Assembly: GCA_961205875.1 (NCBI GenBank)
Contig: OY540809.1
Coordinates: forward strand, 25,866,267 to 25,930,266
Origin: Sialis fuliginosa
Lineage: Eukaryota > Arthropoda > Insecta > Megaloptera > Sialidae
DNA length: 64,000 nt
Reading direction: 5' to 3'
The number at the start of each line of letters is the position of its first letter. Within the stretch, counting starts at the first letter, position 1. The notes under the pieces were generated by a model. The model made no database searches. It was not told the DNA's origin and was given only the letters and a program-made list of their open reading frames with translations. The position numbers were made by a program, and so were the translations under genes. Positions 21,073 to 32,041 of the stretch are shown piece after piece.

Positions 21073-22700
21073 CATAATAATGTTCCACATTTTTCTTTTC
21101 GCTCCATAAAATTTTTGTTTCGACCCAATGGTTTGGAATCACATGTTTAATTTGATTCCAAAAAGTCAATAATACTAGTTTATATTACGTGTTCTATAAA
21201 AACAGTTGATTTAATGTTGATATGTCATATGTAACGACAACTGTTTACATATATTCGCGATGTATGTAATTTATGTTTTGTCTATTGTAGACAATAGTTA
21301 CAATACTGTACATCTCACTAATAAATAACATACGGCATGCATACTTTTTTTTCATTTATACAAATAATGTTGAGTGAGGATGAGAAAATTTGATTTTAAC
21401 TTACATTACATTGTTGAGTTTTTTTTCCTTCCTTGATTGAATTGTGAATAAATGTAATACAAAATGGCATTTGGAATACTTTTAGGAAGCTCTATATAAA
21501 GTAAATTCTTTTGTGCTTTGTATTTTATACTTTTATAAGATTGTTATCATTACTTAAGAATGGATAATATTGAAATATAGTAGGTGAATTAAAAAAAATT
21601 GGGTTTTACAGCCGACTTTTTCTTATTAGACCAATGAAATTTTAAGGAATCATTCCAGTGTGACGGGCATAAAAATTGCTAATTTTCATGATTTAAAAAA
21701 AAAATTCGATTATCAGTCCGATTTTTTTTTCGTTTACTCAAATGACATGTTTTACATAAAAATATTTTCTAATGTCTTTCTTTCATTTTTTATCTATTTT
21801 TTTTTGGCCACTGCAAAATTATGCCTAAAAAAACGCCTGACGGTGGAGTCCTACTCCTCCAAAAATTGTCTGAAAAAAAAATACAAAAAAGATTAATCAC
21901 TACGAAAAACTGTAGAGACATACGGAAGATTTTTTATCAGATGAAAATTAAAGAAATGGTGGCTATTTCAAAATTAAGTGTTAAATTAGGCCTTTTTTCG
22001 ACAGATTTTCATTCAAAAAAGTTTGAAATTTTCAAATAAAAAAAAAAATTCCGTACGACGTTAAGGATTAACGAATGATAACATGAAAACTCTTCGTTTA
22101 AAATCTTCTAGTTTTATTATACAAAAAATTATATCTTGTACGCAGCTGGTCGATCTCTTTTTTTAGAAAGTTTGTAGTGACCCGAATAATTCAAATGTTG
22201 CGATCAAAATTTAACAGTATGTTTATGAACGTCCATATTTTTCGATAAAGCAAAAAAAAAATAGATTTAGTTTTTTTTTCTTACAGTGGAATGGTCCCTT
22301 AAGCCAATCTCGTCTAGGTTTCATCTTGACATACAATCGAGACCTAGATCGAGAAAAGTCTCGTTCTCGTGCCAATTATATTTTAAAAAAGTAATATTTT
22401 TATCAATCATCAAAATGAAAAAGTCTCGTCCTTGTCTCCATGAATACAAAAATGATTTTTTTTAATCATTCTATAACTGCAAACATTATATTTTTGTGTT
22501 TCCCAGTAGAAAACGTAAATTCATTTGTTTTTTCCAAGTCATTTTTGTTATTGGTATGTGTCGTCGATTGTAACGACGCCTTCAGTGGTAGAAATCGAAA
22601 CTAACACAATCGAATCGATTGTCATCTAATCTAACTTTTTATATTTAGTAAACAATTAAATCAGTACTACTGAAAAAAACGGAGAAACTGTGGTTTCTAG
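21073..22700. other. No gene recognised; possible decayed TCTCG-rich repeat
   Basis: AT-rich DNA with two overlapping plus-strand frames (21660-22039) that are Lys/Phe-rich and not recognisable. Between 22290 and 22440 the words TCTCGTC, GAGACCTAGATCGAG and AAGTCTCG recur, resembling the hAT-like end at 55421-55550 (CACGAGACC...TCTCGT). That suggests a decayed member of the same element. Confidence 0.4.
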
Positions 22701-22705
22701 TCACT

Positions 22706-23019
22706 TAAACTAAAAATATACACCTTAACCACAATAAAACAATGTCAATCGACACGTGTTTCGACTTCACAAGAAGTCCTCGTCAGGAGCCTAACAGTTC
22801 CAGACTGATACAGTCTTGGTCAAACCTAATATATATACTAAAAGGGCTTATCTCGCTTCAATGATTCTGAGATAAGCCCTTTTAGTATATATATTAGGTT
22901 TGACCAAGACTGTATCAGTCTGGAACTGTTAGGCTCCTGAGGAGGACTTCTTGTGAAGTCGAAACACGTGTCGAGTGACATTGTTTTATTGTGGTTAAGG
23001 TGTATATTTTTAGTTTAAA
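22706..23019. repeat. Near-perfect 314-nt hairpin with 149/151-nt arms
   Basis: Left arm 22706-22854 and right arm 22869-23019 are reverse complements with only about two or three differences, separated by a 14-base loop. An RNA from either strand would form a long, nearly uninterrupted duplex. In the right arm (plus strand) CTGAGGA at 22937-22943, a GACTTC/GAAGTC stem with TTGT loop, and GAAAC at 22961-22965 resemble the hammerhead-ribozyme catalytic core. The left arm gives the same on the minus strand with CTGACGA. Sequences like GAAACACGTGTCG occur in Penelope-like element termini as far as I recall. I see no protein. Near-identity of arms implies recent formation. Confidence 0.85.
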
Positions 23020-23914
23020 GGAATTAAATCAGTGATTATATACGTTTGACAATTAGAGTATTTAGTTTCTTTTATAAAGTATCAAAACAATTTCCTATTT
23101 AAATTAAACACGTTTTTCAAACTAACAACTGACAGCGTACGTTTTAAGATACATACATACCAATATCAACGTTTTAAATTCATTTAAAACACATTATCTA
23201 TCTAGTACTTTAAGTATTAAATAATTAGGAAGCCACTCTTTTGGTTGTGGAAAAATCAATCTAATAAATAACTCCATTGCACTTCGGACATTGATTATTA
23301 TATATTTTGATGTACTTTACTGAAAAGATTATTACTTTAAATGATTTATATACCTTTTTGAAGTTAATGAAATTATTTGTTATTACAGAATACTGTATAT
23401 TAATGTAGATGTCAATAAGAGGGTTATTCTTGTATTAGTTTGTTAAGATTGAAATAATTCATATAATAATTTAAATTTCATATTTTAATGTTCTGTTTAA
23501 AAACCGCTGCTTTAGAACTAGTTAGTGGTGGAGTACATTATAAAAATAGGCTCATTATATCGCAAGATGTCACCATACATAAGTGTGTGTTCATTCTAGA
23601 GAGATATTTGTTCCACAAGTTTCTGTGAATGTCAGTAATTACAGTGAACTAGGTGACGTGAATACCTCACCAAGTATTTGCGTAGATTAATTGCAAGGGT
23701 ACTTTGTACATTGTTATACAGTTGTTGCTTCCACTAGTATTATTTTTTTAATTGTCGATGCAGTGATTATGCCTGTTATTACAAACCATAAATACATTTT
23801 CAAGTAACTAACTGAAAAACAAAATTCAAGTATCCAATTTGTGTTATGTTGGGTTAATGAGATAGTTCTTGACCTTGTTTAGACGTTGGCAATTAAAATG
23901 TTATTTGTTATTGG
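23020..23914. other. No recognisable feature
   Basis: AT-rich sequence with scattered single-copy-looking stretches (for example 23560-23720). No frame, inverted pair or tandem array that I can support. Confidence 0.45.
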
Positions 23915-24235
23915 GCTTAACTCCGACAAATATGTACCTACCAATTTGGACGATTTTTTGTTTCTTTGCAAGACTATACTACCCCCCCCCCCCCCCCCCC
24001 ATATAAATTTTATTAGAATCTGACCATGGACTTCGAGATACGCCAGTCAAAAGGGAAATATAAAAAACTTTTTAAAAAAACGACTCCAAAAAACCCTAAA
24101 AATATTGACAAGTATATAATAATTAAATTCACAACAGTTTTTGAAGTCAGTGTCAAGTAAAAAATTGTTTTTAAGAAAATAAATAAAGAAACCCGACTTC
24201 AAAAACTGTTAAATTTAATTACTACTTCGACACAG
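23915..24235. repeat. GAAGTCGGTT-family foldback with C19 run
   Basis: It shares GACGATTTTTTGTTTCTTTG, AGACTATACTACC, AGAATCTGACCATGGACTT and the TATAATAATTAAATT...TTTTTGAAGTC blocks with the copy at 19133-19500. It ends in the inverse block CCCGACTTCAAAAACTG. A run of 19 cytosines (23982-24000) sits where the sister copy reads CCGAGGTGGTGCC. Confidence 0.65.
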
Positions 24236-25327
24236 TCTTGGGACTGTGTCAAAGTTCAATATTTCATTTATTATAACAAATGGAAGAAAACTTTAAATAC
24301 AAAAGCTGTCAGGTTAGACAAGTCGCATATTTTAAAAATAGTTACTTATTTTATTTATATAGGTGATCCATAAGTGCGTTACAAATCAAAGTTATGTTTT
24401 TTTAAATACAATGTATATTTTTTTGATTGATAATCTAAAAGCATTTATTTTTTTGAATATTTTGATATACTGAACGGTTTACATAGAAATTATGACCATT
24501 TTATAAGAAAATTGACATATTTTCAACACCTTATTATTTTCTAATTACAAAAAAAAATGTTTTCTGCTAAAAATTGTTTTGGCATATACTTTGATATAAT
24601 ATAATTTAAAAGTTTTAAAACCAATGGTATCAAATAATCCTATATTTGAATATTTCATTCATCAATATATAAATATATGTATATAACGCGTAGGTTACCC
24701 CTGCCCCTAAAAAAAACCTAAATCATCATATCGTAACCTGCTTACATATTTGAAAAAGGGAAAGAAAAACAAACAACAGATTCGGTCGATTTGAAATGCT
24801 CGTTGAAGAATAACAAAAAAATCAACTATAAGATAAATTCTGAAAGTTTGTCAATGCAACCTCGGATCGTCGTAGATGCAATATTTCATTTCGACAACGT
24901 GATTTTACATTTTCAACGTATCCAATGGAGATAGATTAGATAAACGTTATTAATTTGGATTCTACATAAGTACCTATGTATATTAAAATCTATCTCCATA
25001 TTAACAATCTAGCTTTAGAATATGGAATATATCAAGTGATACAGTCTGTTTCACAATCAGAATAAATGCATCTGCTTAATAATTTAATTCTACAAAAAGT
25101 AAATGTACAGATTTACAACGAGTGTTAATTCGAGGATGTTACCATAAGTATAAAAACTCTATCGGAAATTATTCGTGAGGAAGCTACAGCCCTCCAAAGA
25201 TGATTATTATTTTTTAATACCTTGTAATGTTATTAGTTAATGGTAGTTATATCACAGAACGAGCATTACAAATTACATAATAGATTGTATAAAAGCGCAA
25301 GAAAATTAAATAGCAGAGGAGTCCGAT
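24236..25327. other. No gene recognised; fragment of the CCTCCAAAGATGAT repeat
   Basis: Mostly AT-rich. At 25160-25205 GAGGAAGCTACAGCCCTCCA then AAGATGATTATTA is the inverse of a block at 26945-26995, marking a dispersed repeat or the two ends of one large decayed element that would span 25.1-27.0 kb. A short inverted pair (GGAGATAGATT facing AATCTATCTCC) lies at about 24928-25000. Confidence 0.4.
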
Positions 25328-26010
25328 CTAGAGCTGGGCGCGGGCCGTGAATTTTTCGGGTCACGGCCGTGAACCGCGTGAGTGTGAGCGATTTTCAAAT
25401 CTTGAATCCTGAGCGGGTGTGATCGTGAGTCAAATTAAAACAACCGTGCGTTAGTACATTTTTCTCGTGCGTGTTTCCGTGAGTATATTTTGAAGATAAT
25501 TTTTTTTATAAACTTATTTGATCTTTTTTTAATATCTGAACTAATAATGCATAAATATAATAATGTTTTAAAACGAATTTTGACATTAAAAAATATAGTA
25601 CAAAATATAAATGTTATTTTTAGAAGCACTTTCACATGGTCAGTACCTATTGCCAACTATATCTGAACACCAATAAAAGATTTAAAAATGCATTATAGCT
25701 TTATTTTCTTATTGTTTTGTTTGCTATTACTGTACTAGAATGTAATTTAATAGAAAATAATATGAATATAAAATATACCTACTCACAATATATTGCACGT
25801 AAAAACATTAATTTTCATCATTTCAAAATTAAATCAGGTCACGAGCGTGACCTGCCGTGCGTGATCGGGCGTGAGTAAACAAAATAGAATTCGTGAGCGT
25901 GCGTGATCGTGATTTTTTTTTTGTAACCGTGAGTGAGCGGGTGTGACAAAAAAATTTCTCTCGTGAGCGTGCGTGATCGTGAGCAAAAATTACACACGTG
26001 CCCAGCTCTA
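25328..26010. mobile_element. hAT-like element rich in CGTGAGCG/CGTGATCG boxes
   Basis: The ends are CTAGAGCTGGGC and (inverted) TAGAGCTGGGC. The flanking octamers AGTCCGAT (25320-25327) and AGTCGGAT (26011-26018) agree at 7 of 8 positions, fitting a hAT duplication. Both ~100-bp subterminal zones are packed with GTGAGCGTGCGTGATCGTGA-type boxes while the middle is AT-rich. The 73-codon minus frame (25435-25656) is not recognisable. A decayed relative seems to lie at 32945-33180. Confidence 0.75.
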
Positions 26011-26356
26011 AGTCGGATCCAAGGTGTCTTGGAGTAGGTAGTGATATTTTGTTCTATAGTTGAGTAACATAAAATTTATAAAACTTACAAACCGACAGCG
26101 CTGTAAATACAAGCTGCGGCCAAGCCATCTTTGAGTCGCCGAATTTAAGTACCAAAACATTGTTGGGTTGTTAATTTATTGTAATTTAGTATAGTATAGT
26201 ATTATTATAATCAAGGTATGTTAATTATTATTTTTTTTTTGTAATAAAATTCTGTAAAAAACACTTTCATGCTTCTATGTCCTGCGGTGTCTAATTACTG
26301 GTTTGATAAAAAAATAAAAATTAGAAATTATCTTAAATACTAAATACTAAACGATA

Positions 26357-26640
26357 CAACCTTAAGAACTCATTGTGATACAGTTATAAAATTTTATAAT
26401 CGATTTAATATTTATTAGTGTCATGAATTTTTAGTATCGACCAATAATTGTTTAGCACACAGAGGTGTTAACACAGGGTAAATAAAGAACCAAAAAATAC
26501 AAAATAAAAATTGGAGAGCCCGGTTACCCCATACATTCCTGGGCTAAATAATTATTATTGGTGATACTGAAAATCGATAATACTTATTAATACTAACCCG
26601 ATTGTCTTTCATAACTGTATTATAATGGGTTCTCAAGGAA
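26357..26640. repeat. Inverted-repeat unit carrying TTCTCAA boxes
   Basis: CTTAAGAACTCATTGTGATA then CAGTTAT near 26361 faces ATAACTGTATTATAATGGGTTCTCAAGG near 26612. An inner pair (TAGTATCGACCAATAATTG / ATTATTGGTGATACTG) repeats the symmetry. The box TGTAT-A-AATGGGTTCTCAA recurs at 38243-38275 and, inverted, near 48910-48945, so this is a dispersed family. Confidence 0.5.
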
Positions 26641-27060
26641 TTAAGGGGCAGACCCACTTAGAATTTTGAAAAAATCAATTTTTTTTGCATTTTCTCAGAG
26701 TAGAATATTTTAAAAGTATTTCAGACAAATGTCCTGGAATAGACGATTCAGTGTAAGTTCCAAAATAATTTTTTTATCTGCATGCAAATTGTACTCAAAA
26801 CTTTAAACGCGTTTTTCTCGAAACCATGTTTTCGAAGTCGGTAATCACTGTAACTTGAGAACGGCTTTGCCGATCGGTTTGAAATTTTTTCACTTATTCT
26901 ATACATAACTGTCCTCCATGGACGAAGGATTTTCTTTGGACGATTTTTTTATAGCCGAAAAAACTGATCATCTTTGGAGGGCTGAAGCTCCCTCACGATG
27001 AATTTCCGGTCACATGTTCATATGACGTTTTTTACTTAAAATAGCATATTCAAAAAACTG
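26641..27060 (+). repeat. Dispersed repeat with CTTTGGAGGGCTG and GCTCCCTCAC blocks
   Basis: Blocks GGGCAGACCCACTTAGAATT, GCGTTTTTCTCGAAACCATG, ATCATCTTTGGAGGGCTGAA and GCTCCCTCACGATGAATTTC. Parts recur at 25160-25205 (inverted), near 13833 and at 38310-38335. No protein; class unknown. Confidence 0.5.
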
Positions 27061-29218
27061 TTTAAGTGTTTTATAATCGTTCATCATCGTGTATATCATG
27101 CATATAATAAATATTTTTAGCGTTTTTATAATTTAAAAAAACACACATTTTATATTCTGCTAATAATAACAGGTACCTATATGTTATTTTTTGGTATGCC
27201 CTTTTAAGTTTAAATTATTGCGAGCCACTCTTGTATTGATTAGAAAATATAGATCTAGTAAATTATCTTCTGTCTCCTTCAGATAAAGGTGTTTTTATTG
27301 ATGTACTTTAATTAGAGGCCTGCAACTTCATAACGATGATTTATCTTTTTAAAGTTTATGTAATTATTAGTTATAATAACAGAATGTAGATATTAATTTG
27401 AAGGCTTTGTAGTATCACATATTAATTTTTCAATTGTATTATTTAAGACCAATCGAAATAATAAGCTATTCGCATGTTTGTATATTTTTTAATATATTTT
27501 ATAAACATCACTAATATTTCCTAACTTTTTTGTACTAGTGTTCTGCGTCCATAGATTTTCTAACTTTATATTTAAGTACCTTTAATCTCAATAAGTTTGA
27601 GAGCTACTGGTTAGAACCTTTCTGCTCGAACCACTTTTCTATGCACGCGTGAAAAAGCCATGAATAATTTAGTTGTAAAACAGCGATGGTTACAATTCAA
27701 AGGTATCGGGGATGTATTCCCCCCTAAAGTATTTACGTGATTTTCACCACAAATATGACCAAAGAAAGCTTTTTATTGTGTGTGTGACTTGCACGCTGAG
27801 CTTTTTCAAATAAACCGTGAAAAAAGGTAGACGTGTTTCCGTATGTTTGAAATAATCCAGGGTTGCGAAAAGAATGGGTTTTTAACCCAATATTTCTTTC
27901 GTTTATAATTTTTTATTATGATAAAAAAAAACTCATTACTTATCCATGCATAAACAAATTAGAATTATCTATATTTATATGAAATTTGTGCGCAAAAAAC
28001 AATAGTAAAATACATGTACAATAGGCATGATGCCTAATTTTTAAAAACTATTTTGTAATGATCTTACGTGTCTCTTATTTCCAAAAAAATGCTTATTTCT
28101 GCAGAAAATAAAGGTTTAATCTCAAAAATTAACCCTTTTAAAACTAATTTTGAATTTGACGCCAAAGCGCTTGCAGGTGTCATGGCGCATTTTTGACGTC
28201 ACGCCTATGTAAACACTCTTTGTCAACTATAATAAATCCTTGGTAATACAAAACTGAGCAAATTGATAAATTAAAACCACAAAATCATTTATAAACAGTG
28301 CAGATATTAATGAAACTCAGACTGGTGTTTTATCAAACATGGCGCATTGCTGTATTTTGCGTTTTTATTTTAACAAAAATCATATTAATCTCGCTTTTAA
28401 TATAAAAATAAATACATTTTTTAGAATCTTTTTAATTTATTTCATTATTTAAAATCATAATTTCAATGATACTTTGTTACTGGCATCATGCCTATTACAT
28501 ATTTTAAGAAATGAATTTTTTTAAATATCTTTTTTATTCTACGTTTTAAACTAAATATTAGTTTTAGTTTATGTTGTGAAAAAATCTATTTGATAAGTAT
28601 AAATTTTACTTTTCATTACTAAAATCTGAAAACGAAATAATTTTAATTAGGGTATTTATTTTTATCTATTTGTTCTTTATGAGTGAAATACTCAGCTTGC
28701 TAAAGTTGTTGATAGACAATCTATTGAAACAAAATGGCGCGAATGTTTATAACTTTATGTTTGAAACCGCGTCTCAAACAGAGCATTCTGTTTTTATAGC
28801 TTGGACCCAATTTAGTGAGAGTAGATAAACATTATCGTCTTCAATTTATACGCCGGAAGCTGCGTGAATTTTAAAACACTGTTCTCGAAATGTAGCAAGG
28901 ATACGAACACTATTTTCTGGAAAATATCTTCATAGAAAGTGATTTTATATACCATATGAAGTAAGATAAGGTTTTGAAACATTTAATTGTTTTAGATTTT
29001 AAAATTATATTAACTCTTGTTTATAAAAATTTTAATTTTATGAGAATAAAAGACATGAACATTTAAAGCTCTGCAAGTATACATATATTGTAAAAATGAT
29101 CGTACATACACAGAAATGTTATGTTTCAAAAAATATTTGCAAAAATTAAAATTTTGTTTTGTTAATAATAACTACTTTTTCGTTTAGTACTAAAATTTAA
29201 TACAAAAATATATATATA
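27061..29218. other. No gene recognised; one possible short-ended element
   Basis: AT-rich. AATAGGCATGATGCC at about 28020 faces its inverse GGCATCATGCCTATT at about 28482-28497, a 15-base inverted pair enclosing ~475 bases. Homology does not extend convincingly inward, so I do not call an element. The stretches 27600-27860 and 28660-28900 look single-copy. No frame of interest. Confidence 0.4.
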
Positions 29219-29509
29219 CAGTGTGTCTAAAAATAGATGGAACGACAGGTGTAATGAACAACAAAAATTCGAAATAAAAAATAAAAAAACGAAAAACTAA
29301 TATATACCAATAATCAGTCCATTCGGTCCTCTACAGGATATTTTATAAGCAAAGTTGAAAAAAAAATACCAAGAATAAAGCATCTTTATTTTTCAAAATT
29401 ATATTTATTTTATTTTGAACGATACAATAAAAACAAACAAGCAAAATAAACTCGGTTTCAAAATTATATTATGTTATAAATGTAAAACTTAATAATAATA
29501 ATTCTAATT

Positions 29510-29728
29510 TTATAAATTAAATTGCCGTAAATTGCTTCTCTTAGTGAATTTTCTCCACCAATTCCGTAACATTGTAAAATATATTTTTCGCGTAATGTAA
29601 GTAAAATTTTCTCTTATTTTTTTTAATACTTTAATTTTGAGCTTGTTCAACACTGACGACAAATTAGAGATGATCAGATTGACAAGATGCGACAACGCCA
29701 CGTTTGACAGATACATAGTCAATAACAA
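29510..29728 (-). pseudogene. Possible decayed C-terminus of a mariner-type transposase
   Basis: The 72-codon minus frame ends about 290 bases inside the left end of the mariner-type element, where the 3' end of a transposase gene would be. Its last third (VLKKIRENF...MLRNWWRKF...NLRQFNL) loosely follows the C-terminal pattern of IS630/mariner transposases (L-x-x-x-I-R-x-x-x, then a helix with R-x-x, then G-x-x-F-E-x-L). The DDE catalytic residues would lie upstream and are not visible. The likeness is weak and the frame could be chance. Confidence 0.25.
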
Positions 29729-29879
29729 CTAAATAATGTGTCTCATACCCTACTTAATGCTCTGTAATTCTTAATGGACTTTTTCATATTTTGAAAAATA
29801 AGGGTTATTTATTTTTATTAATTTTATAATTTTATTATCGGTTATTTTTACAACTTTGCTTATAAAACATCTTGTAGAG

Positions 29880-30080
29880 CAATCTTGCCCAACTCGCGGC
29901 ACGCAAGGATCTTTGGTGCGGCCCGAGAGGATAATTAAAAAAAAAATTATAATAATAAACCTGCATTGAAAACTAAAAAAAAAAAAGATCTTCAGATTTA
30001 TATTCTGGCTTGCGGCCCTTAGTAAATTGAGTTTATGCTATGCATGCGGCCCAAAAAGTTCAAAAGGTTGGACACCTATG
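29880..30080. mobile_element. hAT-type MITE (GCGGCCC family) inside the mariner element
   Basis: The 201-bp insert begins CAATCTTGCCCAACTCGCGG and ends, inverted, CATAGGTGTCCAACC, with paired GCGGCCC blocks near both ends. The target octamer is TTGTAGAG (29872-29879) and CTGTAGAG (30081-30088). The unbroken left arm of the host element reads (as inverse) ...ATCCTGTAGAGGACC, showing the pre-insertion site directly and confirming an 8-bp duplication with one later change. A solo end of the same family lies at 533-598. Confidence 0.9.
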
Positions 30081-30591
30081 CTGTAGAGGACCAAATGAAT
30101 TGATTATTGGTATACTTTAGTTTTATATAAAGCAAGACTCGATCCCCAAATGTCATTCCAAAATTCTAAAAAAAGTTGATCATTACACCTCTTGTTACAT
30201 CTATCATGGGATACACTGTATGTATGTATATACAAAATAATAAACAATAAACATATAAATTCATTTACGGCACAATATCACTCAGGTAGTTTTTTAGTAC
30301 TTTTTAAAATAATTTAGTATTACATGATTTATCCCTTATTTCACAGGGTATTAATCGTATACTTTATAACCACTATACCTATGTATATTAGACTTTTTTT
30401 CATAGAAAGCTGTATTGTACTTTATACTAACCTGATTTGATCGTGTGTCGCACATTTTTCGTACACTTTTATTAAAAAAAACTGTTTTTGCTCATATGAA
30501 TTATTAATTCGTACACAATACGCATACGCAGTAATAATCTTACTTTCTTTAAATATAATCGTTGTTATTCTTCCAATTCTTATTAAATTTA

Positions 30592-31112
30592 GGGTGAGTT
30601 GGGGTAGATTAATACGTTTTATTTTGTAAACTAAATAATCTGAAGTAACTTTTTGAGTGAAAGTTTGAACCCTCGCTTGTTAAAAAGAAACGTTATTACT
30701 ATTTATTTTTAAAGTGGGTGAAAATGTCAATGTACCCTATACACGGAGCACTTTGTGATATATGGGTGTCAATACACCTTGATTTTACAAATTATAAGAA
30801 GACAGATTAATATTGAAATTTAAAAAGGATGTCATTCTGTTAGTGCCATTTTTGATTATTATTGTTTCTACTAAATTTAACACAATATGTAGTCAGAAAC
30901 CTTATCTTTTATGTCCGGATAGACATGAGTTCTAGATGGTTTACGTCTTTAATAAAAAACATGAAAGTCACATCTCTGATCTTTTTCACCCAAGAGAATT
31001 GTGTCAACAAAGCGTCTAACAGTTTTCTTTTTTTTGATTTTATTATTACAATACAATATTGATACGTGTCAAATTTCCTCGTGTTAACGTATCAATGTTC
31101 CCCATGTTTCCA
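30592..31112. mobile_element. Inverted-repeat element with TTGGGGTAGATTAATACGT end
   Basis: GTTGGGGTAGATTAATACGT on the left faces ACGTATCAATGTTCCCCATG on the right, with TA immediately before the left GGGTGAG. Homologous right-end-like sequence recurs near 32042 (GCATCAATGTCCTC) and 32191 (GTATCAATGTGCCCCC). No coding content beyond a 66-codon frame (30862-31062) with no recognisable domain. Confidence 0.5.
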
Positions 31113-31231
31113 TTTTAAAAAAAAGTGAAAATATAACGCCAACAGACTACTTTAAAATACTATTTTTACTCGATTAACGGGCGCGCGGATTACGTACGTA
31201 AACTACTCTTTTAAAAACTGTTACAAATAAT

Positions 31232-31380
31232 CAGGGATCTAAACCTGAACCCGAACCCGAAATCCGAGAAACCCGTATTTTTTATTAACCTGAACCCGAA
31301 CCGAACCGCTGTATTTCAAAGAACCTGATTTTAAATCCGAACCGTTTGATGGATAACCGGTAACCATATATTTTTAAAAG
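31232..31380 (+). mobile_element. Solo hAT-like end (CAGGGATCTAAACC)
   Basis: CAGGGATCTAAACCTGAACC followed by repeated AACCCGAACC/ACCGAACCG words and GATAACCGGTAACC. A CAGGGAT terminus followed by a short-word subterminal array is typical of Ac-like hAT elements. The matching right end was not found, so the copy is truncated. Confidence 0.45.
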
Positions 31381-31499
31381 ATTTAATAAATTTTTTATTC
31401 TTTTCTCCAATGATTTTTAAAAGAGATTATAAAATGTACACACTGGAAATCTGTTTGAATTTTATAGTATGATGTAACTTATCAAGTCCGCCACTAAAA

Positions 31500-31985
31500 T
31501 TCACTCACCTAGGGGTAGAATTTTCGAAAATTCTATTTACCTTGTTTTTCTCATAAAAACTTTTCCACCCCCTTGCAACACCTTAAGGGTTGAATTTTGG
31601 AAAATGCTGAAATATATTTTTAATTATATGTATGTTAGAGTATTTATATAAAGTTTCACGTAAATCCAACAAAAAAAAGTTTTCCCATATAAAATTTTAC
31701 TCCCCCTTGCAACCCCTCAGTAGTTGAATTTTGGGAAATGTTTAAATACGTGTTTCATTATTTGTATAGTTTTTTAAGTTTCAAGTAAATCCACCAAAAA
31801 AAATATTTTTTACCATACAAATTTTTACACCCTCTTTTACCCCCTTAAGGGTTGATTATTAAAAAATCCTTTCTTATTAGGTGGTTATGTCATAAAAGGA
31901 AGGCACCCCTGAAATTTCACGTTTCTATGTCCAGTGGTTTCGGCTGGGAGATGATGAATCAGTCAGTCAGGACATGTTATTATAT
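31500..31985 (+). repeat. Tandem ~125-140-bp modules of a Helitron-like repeat
   Basis: Three or four diverged units follow each other, each with ACCCCCTT(A)AGGGTTGAATTTTGG, then a GTTT(C)A(C/A)GTAAATCCA block, AAAAAA and CCATA-AAATTTTAC. The segment ends with TTTCGGCTGGGAGATGATGA then ATCAGTCAGTCAGGACATG. This modular layout is common in insect Helitron-like repeats as I know them. No gene. Confidence 0.5.
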
Positions 31986-32041
31986 ATGTACAATGTACAT
32001 ACATACATAATATATAGATTAACATCTGTATCTATGTGCCC

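Larger units (their letters stand above)
29219..30218 (-). mobile_element. Tc1/mariner-type element, ~1.0 kb, interrupted by a hAT element
   Basis: The ends are CAGTGTGTCTAAAAATAGAT and (inverted) CAGTGTATCCCATGATAGAT with TA on both sides (29217-29218, 30219-30220). Arms of ~140 bases continue through GGTGTAATGA, CCAATAATCA and CCTCTACAGGATATTTTATA then AGCAAAGTTG, and resume as AAAATAAAGATGC-type sequence. The right arm is split by the hAT element at 29880-30080. The interior (29358-29850) may keep a decayed transposase tail on the minus strand. Confidence 0.9.

Noticed and set aside
22937-22965. Calling a functional hammerhead ribozyme
   Set aside because: The core motif is present, but stem I and an NUH cleavage site could not be placed canonically; kept only as a finding.
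24928-25000. GGAGATAGATT / AATCTATCTCC inverted pair as a MITE
   Set aside because: Only 11 bases pair; too short to separate from chance in AT-rich DNA.
28020-28497. Possible element between AATAGGCATGATGCC and its inverse
   Set aside because: The shared word is partly self-complementary (GGCATGATGCC) and homology does not extend inward; no target duplication seen.
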